Shown here: piece by piece, positions 36,324 through 43,327 of the stretch
Layout of the letters: each line of letters opens with the position of its first letter
Position numbering within the stretch: position 1 is the first letter of the stretch
Assembly (NCBI GenBank): GCA_028101965.1
Contig: JAOHMI010000007.1
Span: 1-62,619, forward strand
Source of the DNA: Bacteriovoracaceae bacterium
GTDB lineage: Bacteria > Bdellovibrionota > Bacteriovoracia > Bacteriovoracales > Bacteriovoracaceae
Reading direction: 5' to 3'
DNA length: 62,619 bases
Made by a program: the position numbers and the translations under genes
The notes under the pieces: generated by a model
The model's input: only the letters and a program-made list of their open reading frames with translations
Told to the model about the DNA's origin: nothing
Databases searched by the model: none

Positions 36324-37295
36324 ATGATAGTTATGAATCTACCTATGATAAATATTCAGAAATTAGAATCTCAAACAGAGACTCTTTTCCAGGCCTTGAA
36401 TGAATTTGGGTTTTTCTATATTAAGAACCATGGGGTCTCTCAAGAAAACATTAAGGAATTAAAAAAGATATCCTACCAATTCTTTAACGAGAGTGAAGAG
36501 TTTAAGCAGCAGATTTCCATGAATAAGTCAGGCACAGCATGGCGAGGCTATTTCTCACTAGGCACAGAACTTACCAGTGGATATCCAGATCAAAAAGAGG
36601 GCATCTACTTCGGTCAAGAAAATGAGCAGAATGGTCTTCCCCTTCACGGAAAAAACCTTTGGCCAAAAGATGTTAGGTATAAACGATTTAAGAATATTGT
36701 TACTCAGCATATGTCCGAAATGAAGCAATTGGGTGAAATAATACTTTCAACAATTGCCGTCAGTTTAGGATTACCAAATAATTATTTCAGTCAGCGCTTT
36801 TCAAATGACCCAACTACATTATTTAGAATTTTTAATTACCCTAAAGTTGAAAGTAAAGGTGACTGGGGTGTGCAAGAACATACGGATATGGGATTTTTAA
36901 CTATTTTAATGCAAGACGAATGCTCTGGATTAGAAGTAAAAAAAATTGATGGAACATGGTTTGAAGCTCCTCCTATAAAAGATACTTTAATTATCAATAT
37001 TGGAGATATGCTTGAGCTTTGGACTGGTGGAATTTTTAGGGCCACTCCTCATAGAGTGAAAAACACTGAAAATCAAAATCGATTATCATTTCCATATTTT
37101 TATGACCCTAATTGGGAAACTAACCTTGCTCCTATACCTGAAAAATTATTAAGTGAAGAAGTCTTGAAGTTTCGAAAAAGCAGCTTTAAAAGAGCATGGG
37201 ATGGTATTGACCTTAGCCAATTATCACAAGATTTAACTTATGGTGAGTTTGTTTGGGATAAAGTGAGGAAGGTGTTTCCTCATATTAAAAGCTAA
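36324..37295 (+). CDS. 2OG-Fe(II) oxygenase, isopenicillin N synthase-like
   Basis: A 323-residue cytoplasmic dioxygenase. The N-terminal DIOX_N domain has FQALNEFGFFYIKNHGVSQE. The iron site is H186-T-D188 (VQEHTDMGFL) with H243 (ATPHRVKN). R253 with Ser (NRLSFPYFYDP) binds 2-oxoglutarate. The family hydroxylates or desaturates small molecules in secondary metabolism; plants have ethylene- and flavonoid-forming homologues. An ATG three codons downstream (MNLPMIN) could be the real start; no strong ribosome site is present. It stands alone, 140 bp before the Rrf2 gene. Confidence 0.88.
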   Translation: MIVMNLPMINIQKLESQTETLFQALNEFGFFYIKNHGVSQENIKELKKISYQFFNESEEFKQQISMNKSGTAWRGYFSLGTELTSGYPDQKEGIYFGQENEQNGLPLHGKNLWPKDVRYKRFKNIVTQHMSEMKQLGEIILSTIAVSLGLPNNYFSQRFSNDPTTLFRIFNYPKVESKGDWGVQEHTDMGFLTILMQDECSGLEVKKIDGTWFEAPPIKDTLIINIGDMLELWTGGIFRATPHRVKNTENQNRLSFPYFYDPNWETNLAPIPEKLLSEEVLKFRKSSFKRAWDGIDLSQLSQDLTYGEFVWDKVRKVFPHIKS

Positions 37296-37406
37296 AAAGC
37301 TACGAACTAAAACTCTTTTCTGACCAAATGAATCCTCCCTAAGTTATCGTATTTATAGGGCTCATTAATAATACTTAACTTCTCTCTTGCAATCTCCGAA
37401 GAGAAT

Positions 37407-37423
37407 GTTACTTTAAAAGTAAC
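37407..37423. promoter_or_regulatory. Putative Rrf2 operator upstream of the regulator gene
   Basis: GTTACTTTAAAAGTAAC, an almost perfect 17 bp palindrome, lies a few bases before AAGGAG of the Rrf2 gene. The same palindrome, with one half slightly degenerate, precedes the SDR gene. Its place near the start suggests autorepression. Confidence 0.65.
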
Positions 37424-37435
37424 TTAAGGAGATCA

Positions 37436-37846
37436 ATGAAAGATCGAAGCTTTGCGACAGCACTACATTTAATGACCAGTATTTCCTTTCATCAAGGAGA
37501 AAGAGTCTGTAGTGATGTTCTGGCCACTGGTGCCAAAACAAATGCAGGGCTTGTAAGAAGACTTCTATCCAAATTATCCCAGGCCGGTTTAGTTGACTGT
37601 CAAAAGGGTAAAAATGGAGGAACAGTGTTAGCTCGCAAGCCTAAGGATATTTCACTAGGAGATATTTACGAAGCCATTAGCGAAACCCCCCTCTTTGCAA
37701 GCTTTGATAAAGACCCCCACGAACCTTGCCCTGTAAGCTGTCAGATAGGAGATGTCTTGACTGAAGTTTTTGAAGAAATTGAAAAACCAATGATTACAAA
37801 AATGAAAGCAATAAAGCTTTCAAAAATTATAGAACGTATTAAGTAA
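37436..37846 (+). CDS. Rrf2-family transcriptional regulator (YwnA-like)
   Basis: A 136-residue repressor. The winged helix includes SISFHQGERVCSDVLATGAK and LVRRLLSKLSQAGLV, then a glycine wing (KGKNGGTVLARKPKDISLGD). Cysteines 25, 55, 98 and 102 are present; C98 and C102 (EPCPVSC) sit where other Rrf2 proteins hold a redox or FeS site, but the C-x3-C spacing differs from IscR, so thiol sensing is as likely. A palindrome precedes its ribosome site and also that of the SDR gene 50 bp downstream. The cluster with SDR and thioredoxin suggests a redox- or electrophile-responsive switch. Confidence 0.85.
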   Translation: MKDRSFATALHLMTSISFHQGERVCSDVLATGAKTNAGLVRRLLSKLSQAGLVDCQKGKNGGTVLARKPKDISLGDIYEAISETPLFASFDKDPHEPCPVSCQIGDVLTEVFEEIEKPMITKMKAIKLSKIIERIK

Positions 37847-37865
37847 AAAAAATTTAATCAAATAC

Positions 37866-37882
37866 GTTACTTTTAAAATAAC
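37866..37882. promoter_or_regulatory. Putative Rrf2 operator upstream of the SDR gene
   Basis: GTTACTTTTAAAATAAC matches the palindrome before the Rrf2 gene at 15 of 17 positions and lies just before TAGGAG of the SDR gene. The repeated motif at the same place in two neighbouring genes is good evidence for a shared operator. Confidence 0.65.
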
Positions 37883-37895
37883 TTAGGAGTTAATA

Positions 37896-38648
37896 ATGAC
37901 AAAAAGATTAGAAAACAAAGTTGCAGTTATTACTGGTGGAAACTCAGGAATAGGCTTGGCCACTGCTAAACTCTATAAAGATGAAGGAGCAAAAGTTATT
38001 ATCACTGCTCGTAGTGATGATAGTTATCAAAATGCCATTGCTGAATATGGAAAAGTCTTTGATGTGGTAAAAACAGACATCACAAATTTAAATGAATTAG
38101 AAAATCTCTACACCCATGTGAAAGATAAATATGGAAAAATTGATATTCTCTTTGCCAATGCCGGTATTGCTTACTTTGCACCTATGGAGAGCGTAACTGA
38201 AGATTTTTTTGATTCTCAATTTAATACCAACGTCAAAGGCCTCTTCTTCAGTGTACAAAAAGCTCAAAATCTTTTAGCTGAAGGAGCATCAGTTATCCTC
38301 AATACTTCTGGGGTTAATACCAAAGGATTGCATAGCTCAAGCGTGTATGCCGCAACAAAAGCAGCTGTTCGCTCACTCGCCAGAACATTGTCCGCAGAGC
38401 TCGTTGCAAAAGGTATCCGCGTAAATGCATTGGCCCCAGGCCCCGTTGAAACTCCGATTTATAGCAAGATGGGCATGAGTGAGGAAGAAGTAAGTGGATT
38501 TGCAAAAAGTATAAAAGAAACAACACCAATTGGCCGTTTTGGCAGTGCCGATGAACTTGCAAAAGCGGCTCTGTTTTTGGCCAGCGATGACTCTAGCTTT
38601 GTACTCGGGACAGAGCTTGTTGTTGATGGTGGTTTCAGTCAATTATAA
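37896..38648 (+). CDS. Short-chain dehydrogenase/reductase
   Basis: A 250-residue classical SDR. The cofactor site is VAVITGGNSGIGLATAK, then FANAGIAYF. The catalytic set is the Ser in LNTSGVN and Y-x-x-x-K in SVYAATKAAVRSLARTL, followed by GIRVNALAPGPVETP and the C-terminal LVVDGGFSQL. It probably reduces a reactive carbonyl or quinone with NAD(P)H. TAGGAG precedes the ATG. The operator in front of it and the thioredoxin gene 13 bp behind place it in the Rrf2 regulon. Confidence 0.9.
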   Translation: MTKRLENKVAVITGGNSGIGLATAKLYKDEGAKVIITARSDDSYQNAIAEYGKVFDVVKTDITNLNELENLYTHVKDKYGKIDILFANAGIAYFAPMESVTEDFFDSQFNTNVKGLFFSVQKAQNLLAEGASVILNTSGVNTKGLHSSSVYAATKAAVRSLARTLSAELVAKGIRVNALAPGPVETPIYSKMGMSEEEVSGFAKSIKETTPIGRFGSADELAKAALFLASDDSSFVLGTELVVDGGFSQL

Positions 38649-38661
38649 GAAAGGAGAAATT

Positions 38662-38973
38662 ATGAGCACAACTGTAAAAAATGTGAATGAATTAAATGAA
38701 AGAACAAATAATGGAATCTCAGTGGTAGATTTCTATGCAGATTGGTGTGGCCCTTGCAAGGCCTTATCCCCCACACTTAGCCAGTTAGAATCTAACAATG
38801 AAAACCTTAATATTATAAAAGTTAATGTAGACGACTCCCCTGAGCTGGCACAAACTTATCAAGTAAGAGGAATCCCCACCTTAGTTTTCTTTAAAGATGG
38901 CAAGGTTAAAGGATCTGTAACAGGAAATATCTCTCTAGCGGATCTGCAAAATCGTATTAACGATATTCATTAA
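38662..38973 (+). CDS. trxA: Thioredoxin
   Basis: 103 residues from ATG 38662, which follows AAAGGAGAAATT; longer in-frame starts lie inside the SDR gene. The redox site is W28-C29-G-P-C32-K, with the usual FYADWCGPCK, the cis-proline region RGIPTLVFFKDGK and the end of one compact domain. It reduces disulfides in the cytoplasm. It is 13 bp after the SDR stop and is closed by a strong terminator, so it belongs to the Rrf2-controlled transcript and is probably stress-inducible rather than the main housekeeping copy. Confidence 0.93.
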   Translation: MSTTVKNVNELNERTNNGISVVDFYADWCGPCKALSPTLSQLESNNENLNIIKVNVDDSPELAQTYQVRGIPTLVFFKDGKVKGSVTGNISLADLQNRINDIH

Positions 38974-38980
38974 TATTCTT

Positions 38981-39017
38981 GGGTGCTTGTTGAACCAAGC
39001 ATCCAATATTTTTTATT
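38981..39017 (+). terminator. Intrinsic terminator after SDR-thioredoxin
   Basis: GGGTGCTTG pairs with CAAGCATCC across a 6-base loop (nine pairs, one G-U), followed by AATATTTTTTATT. It lies 8 bp after the thioredoxin stop and ends the Rrf2 cluster. Confidence 0.85.
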
Positions 39018-39162
39018 ATATATTAAATACTCGGAATAAAATAATAACTAAAACTAGTAATCCTTTCATCCTATTCAAATTTTGACTCAAATTTAAAGTA
39101 AAGAAACAACTTTTCGAATGATTAATTCAAGACAATCCCTATAGAATATTCACAACAACTGT

Positions 39163-39175
39163 AAAAAAAAAAAAA
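39163..39175. repeat. 13-adenine homopolymer upstream of a secreted-protein gene
   Basis: An uninterrupted A13 tract about 50 bp before the ATG of the secreted orphan at 39.2 kb. It lies in the expected promoter region, where length change by slippage could alter expression. Confidence 0.6.
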
Positions 39176-39223
39176 CATCAAGTAAACCATATTTACCCAA
39201 GTATACGTTATAGGAGCAATGCC

Positions 39224-39763
39224 ATGAAAATTAAGACCACTGGATTAATTGTTTATTTATTATTATTGGTATCAACGTCTCATCTAAAAGCCCAAGACGT
39301 TGATGAAGTTCATCGTTCATTAGTCTACAATGAGAAAAATATTAAAACTTATATAAACTCAATAATGACAGAGATAAAAGATCAAAATTTCTTAATGAAA
39401 AGTAAAAATAGCGAGAGAACATATTCATTCGACCCTACAAAAAGCAAAGTTACCAATTTCAATCTTATCTATCGAATTCTAAATCTACTTATTATAGATA
39501 ATAACATTCCTTATTCTTTGAGCTCTTATGCCAACAAGAAGTTTCATTGTTCAAGGAATGGGGCTTCAATTTTGTTTCAAGGAAAATCTCTTAAAGGTAA
39601 GCGGCGAAAAAATAATGTATGTGTCGCCGCATGTGTTAGGATCGATCGGGATGAAATTGAATTTAATGAAAATGAAAACGGATCATTTATGCTTATTACG
39701 CAAGTTCGTTGCCCAAAAAGAAAAACTGGTCAGGTCTTAAAATTCTCTTCAAAGATTAAATGA
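39224..39763 (+). CDS. Secreted protein of unknown function
   Basis: A 179-residue protein with a signal peptide (residues 1-24, ending LKAQ). AGGAG precedes the ATG. The mature part has cysteines in FHCSRN, NNVCVAACV and QVRC, enough for two disulfides, and a basic loop KGKRRKNN. The first half is Lys/Asn/Ser-rich and probably helical. No family is recognised. A13 upstream may influence its promoter. Confidence 0.6.
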   Translation: MKIKTTGLIVYLLLLVSTSHLKAQDVDEVHRSLVYNEKNIKTYINSIMTEIKDQNFLMKSKNSERTYSFDPTKSKVTNFNLIYRILNLLIIDNNIPYSLSSYANKKFHCSRNGASILFQGKSLKGKRRKNNVCVAACVRIDRDEIEFNENENGSFMLITQVRCPKRKTGQVLKFSSKIK

Positions 39764-39856
39764 AAATTTTAAAGAATTAAGTTTCATAGTTTTAGATATA
39801 TCGTCAATCAAAAGTGGATAGAGAAGAAAGTACTTTTTAAATAAATCATTAAATAA

Positions 39857-40552
39857 CTATCTTAGTTTATTGAGAATTCCTGTCAGCACTGATGGTAACG
39901 TAGAGATTACTTTAATTGGCTGCCCTGTTACCGGATGAATAAACTCTAGCCGAGTTGCATGAAGAAAAACTTGTTTAAGACCAAACTCCTCCAGGAAAAA
40001 GTTGTTAACCACTCCCTTCCCATGTGTTCGGTCTCCGATTAAGGGCATAACCGCTTGACGAAAATGGCGACGGATTTGATGATATCTTCCTGTTTTAATT
40101 TCTACTTTTGTATAAGTACAAAAATATTCAGGAAAATACTTTATTGGATCATAGAGAGTAAGGGCATCTTGAGGAGGTCCTTTCTTTTTAAATGCTCCAC
40201 GCTTACTTAATGGTCGATTAAATTGACCACTACTTTCCAATTTACCACGATTTAAACAAAGGTAATGTTTACGAGTTTCAGGCTTCTGCCATCGCTCTTG
40301 AATCAATGTGACCCATTCAGGCTTTTTAGCAAATAAAACAATCCCTGAAACAGGGCGATCTAAGCGATTCACTGGATAGAGATATGTTCCAAGCTGATCA
40401 CGTAATCGAAATAAAAGACAATCTTGAGAATCTTTTTCTCCAGGCATTGGATGGACAAAAAGCCCAGCCGGTTTCTCAACCGCGGCATAATAATCATCTT
40501 GAAAAAGTAGAGGTGCAAAAAGGGTTTCAATTGATGATTTATTATATTCCAT
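39857..40552 (-). CDS. truC: RluA-family pseudouridine synthase, TruC-like
   Basis: A 231-residue enzyme. The catalytic motif is VNRLDRPVSG with D65. It also has FQDDYYAAVEKPAGLFVHP, ERWQKPETRKHYL, KTGRYHQIRRHF and a C-terminal segment ending in HATRLEFIHPVTG. No S4 domain is present. The short length, the asparagine before RLDR and GDRTHGKG fit TruC, which modifies U65 of tRNA, rather than RluA/C/D. It is cytoplasmic and monocistronic; its promoter region is shared with the divergent S1-domain gene. Confidence 0.85.
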   Translation of the reverse strand: MEYNKSSIETLFAPLLFQDDYYAAVEKPAGLFVHPMPGEKDSQDCLLFRLRDQLGTYLYPVNRLDRPVSGIVLFAKKPEWVTLIQERWQKPETRKHYLCLNRGKLESSGQFNRPLSKRGAFKKKGPPQDALTLYDPIKYFPEYFCTYTKVEIKTGRYHQIRRHFRQAVMPLIGDRTHGKGVVNNFFLEEFGLKQVFLHATRLEFIHPVTGQPIKVISTLPSVLTGILNKLR

Positions 40553-40747
40553 AAGTGTTTTTACACCTAATTTGAAAAAGCGACAACTTAGTCTAAACTA
40601 GATGAATTTTTTTCGATTTCAATCGATTAAATCATCATAAAATACCAAAGACAAAATAAATTCGATCAATTAATAATCGAAGATAGTTCAAATTAAGCTT
40701 AAATCAATAGTAATTTCTTAAGAAATCGATTATACAATAGGATACAT

Positions 40748-41587
40748 ATGCTAGAAATTGGAAAAATGAACACATTAATTGTTAACAGAGAAACTGATTC
40801 AGGTTTTTACCTCATTGGAATAGATCACGATGAAGAGGCTTTTCTTCCTCCAAAGTTAGCTGGAAATACCAAACTAAATATTGATGATGAAATTGATGTC
40901 TTTGTTTATATCGATAACCAAGATAGAACTTTGGCCACAATAAAAACTCCTTATGCCCAAGTTGGAGAATTTGCTTACTTGAAAGCTAAAGAAGTTGTCG
41001 ATTTTGGTGCCTTTCTTGATTGGGGAATTGAAAAAGATTTATTGATTCCCGCTAATGAACAAAAAATCAAAATTAAAAAAGATGAATATCACCTAGTACT
41101 TATTGCTTTAGAAGATGGAACCGATAGAATATTTGCAACTTCTAAATTTGGTAGAGATATAGAAGAAATGAATGTGAATATTCAAGTCGATGAGGAAGTG
41201 GATATTTTACCAATCAGAGAAACAGATTTAGGATTTCAAGTCATCATCAATAAACATTATATTGGACTTGTTTATCATAATGATATTTATAGTAAAATTA
41301 CTCTTGGTGAGTATTACAAAGCTTACGTAAAAAAGATTAGAGACGATAATCATATCGATGTTAGTTTTCAAAAATACGGCGTCAAAAATTTATATTCAGC
41401 TAAAGACAAAGTTTGGGATTACCTGGAAAAGAATGAAGGAAGTTCTCCTTTAAATGATAAGAGTAGCCCAGATGAAATTAAGTCAAAATTAGGCATGAGT
41501 AAGAAGTCATTTAAAAGTGCTATTGGTATGCTGTATAAAGAGAAAAAAATTCTCATTCAAAAAGATGGAATTAAAATAGTAAAATAG
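40748..41587 (+). CDS. CvfB-family S1 RNA-binding protein
   Basis: A 279-residue cytoplasmic protein made of serial S1-like domains: LEIGKMNTLIVNRETDSGF (domain 1), YLKAKEVVDFGAFLDWGIEK (domain 2), and a third with GLVYHNDIYSKITLGEYYKA and VSFQKYG. It ends with a winged helix containing KSKLGMSKKSFKSAIGMLYK. This order and length match CvfB/YitL, RNA-binding factors that affect virulence and translation in Firmicutes. Its stop is 8 bp from the convergent stop of the next gene. Target RNAs are unknown. Confidence 0.85.
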   Translation: MLEIGKMNTLIVNRETDSGFYLIGIDHDEEAFLPPKLAGNTKLNIDDEIDVFVYIDNQDRTLATIKTPYAQVGEFAYLKAKEVVDFGAFLDWGIEKDLLIPANEQKIKIKKDEYHLVLIALEDGTDRIFATSKFGRDIEEMNVNIQVDEEVDILPIRETDLGFQVIINKHYIGLVYHNDIYSKITLGEYYKAYVKKIRDDNHIDVSFQKYGVKNLYSAKDKVWDYLEKNEGSSPLNDKSSPDEIKSKLGMSKKSFKSAIGMLYKEKKILIQKDGIKIVK

Positions 41588-41595
41588 CTCCACGG

Positions 41596-43077
41596 CTAAC
41601 TGTCATTATTTCCCTTATGATAACCCAAGTAATAATTCAGCGCCATTAAGCAATCGTATCCACCAGACACCTGGTACCATCCATATGGTTGTCGTGTTTG
41701 AAAGAAGGATAATCTGTTCCACAAATTAACTCCTCGAATATGTGGTCCATTTGGGAACGCTCGCTGTTGAAACTTTGGTCTTTCCGCAGGACAAAATTTG
41801 AGTAGCATCTGAGCTCCTTGTTCAGTAGCTCCCATATCAGCAAACATAAAAAATGGATTTATATAGCGGGACTTCTTGGCCATCTGCTTTGCTCCGAATC
41901 TCATTGATCCTGTATCTTGCCCAGTTTGCCTCCTTACAAGAATATTATTTACCACTAATGAAGCCATATATACCGACTTCCCCTCTCCTGGAGAAAATGT
42001 GGCATTAAAAAAATGCCCTAAGTCTGTGGCCAATTTACCACCCTTCATTTTTCTTTTCATTTTTCGACTTATTCGCGGTGAATTCATCAAACCAAGATAG
42101 TTATATACTTGATGCATTACCCCCCATGAATCAGGTACCAAAGCACAGCGATCGTCCGCTTTCGACTCTCCACCAATAAGTGGACAAATATTAGTCTTCT
42201 TCAGCCATCTCACAATAGGAAAATCAGCACGGGATACTTTTTTATTTTTCTCCACAAAATTTATCCAATTAATGGCCGCTTCTTTGTCTTTTGATCGAAC
42301 AAAATATGCAAGCATTCCCAGCATCATATCCCGGCTAAAATGCGTTCCTTTATTTCCGGTATAAGTTGGGTCTTTTTTAGTTCCAGGTGAACGATAGAAG
42401 GCACCAAAAGTTGAACTTCCTGGCTCAACATCTTGACATTCTTTTACACCATCACAGAACTCCTTAGAGCCTGACAGACAAAGTTGTCCCATATGATAAA
42501 TCTTATCACCTTCAACTTTTCCATATTCAAGATTCGTCACAGGAATTTTTAAGCCACTAATTTGTGCACATGGTTTTACACTTTCAGGAGAGCTGTATCG
42601 GCCATAACTTAGATCATGACAGAGAATCCAGTTATTCACTTTATTATGTAGTGATTTTAGCTTTGCTAGTGTTGAACTAGTTATTGGCTTATCCACCTGG
42701 GATCGTTTAGAGGGAACGCTTTTAGCGGGTACCTTGGACTTACATGAGCATAGCTTCTCCACATCTTTAAATTTGATTTTACTGCGAAAATTAAAATTCT
42801 TTTTCTTAGCACAAATCCCACCTCTTTTACTATAGTAATGTAGTGGATCGTTGTGCTTTGGATGCTGCTCATTTGCTTTTCTTCTCTTTCTTAAATAAAC
42901 ACCATTACAATTGTTATACTTTTCATGCTCGTTCGCTGGTTCACAGAACCTTTCACAGTCCACAAAGATCTCTTTCTTTTTGGAAACTTTTTTTGCCCTC
43001 TCCCAGAAGCCCAGACTTTGAGCTGAAAGATAAGTGGATGAAAATAATATTGCTGTCATTAGAGCAAGTGTTTGCAT
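41596..43077 (-). CDS. Secreted protein of unknown function, probably alpha-helical
   Basis: 493 residues from ATG 43077, which has AGGGAATTTTC upstream; an earlier ATG at 43119 would spoil the signal peptide (MQTLALMTAILFSSTYLSAQ). The mature N-terminus is basic and rich in cysteines (CERFCEP, NNCNG, CKSK) followed by a linker. The C-terminal 300 residues are helical, with THFSRDMMLGMLAYFVRS, DFPIVRWL and SGGYDCLMALNYYLGYH, reminiscent of alpha/alpha-barrel enzymes, but I find no active-site motif. It is the largest orphan in this part of the window. Confidence 0.55.
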   Translation of the reverse strand: MQTLALMTAILFSSTYLSAQSLGFWERAKKVSKKKEIFVDCERFCEPANEHEKYNNCNGVYLRKRRKANEQHPKHNDPLHYYSKRGGICAKKKNFNFRSKIKFKDVEKLCSCKSKVPAKSVPSKRSQVDKPITSSTLAKLKSLHNKVNNWILCHDLSYGRYSSPESVKPCAQISGLKIPVTNLEYGKVEGDKIYHMGQLCLSGSKEFCDGVKECQDVEPGSSTFGAFYRSPGTKKDPTYTGNKGTHFSRDMMLGMLAYFVRSKDKEAAINWINFVEKNKKVSRADFPIVRWLKKTNICPLIGGESKADDRCALVPDSWGVMHQVYNYLGLMNSPRISRKMKRKMKGGKLATDLGHFFNATFSPGEGKSVYMASLVVNNILVRRQTGQDTGSMRFGAKQMAKKSRYINPFFMFADMGATEQGAQMLLKFCPAERPKFQQRAFPNGPHIRGVNLWNRLSFFQTRQPYGWYQVSGGYDCLMALNYYLGYHKGNNDS

Positions 43078-43327
43078 GAAAATTCCCTTTTTCGAACGCT
43101 TTGGGTGTTCTACTATCAATTTTAGTTTAACCAGGTCTAAGTTTAACAGGTGGACATAGTTTTCCCAGTAAGAATTACTAACCTATTGAAAAGAAGAATT
43201 TGCCTACTAAGTGAGGAACAAAAGATTTGGCCGCCAATATTATTGGTAATGTAAGAAAGGTAATTTTTAAATACAATAAAGTGCTTATATCAGATTATAT
43301 CCTTAGAATATTTAATTCTAAACCGTA

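Noticed and set aside
38314-38642. Two minus-strand frames opposite the SDR gene
   Set aside because: Both lie opposite the catalytic part of a clear SDR and have no start context.
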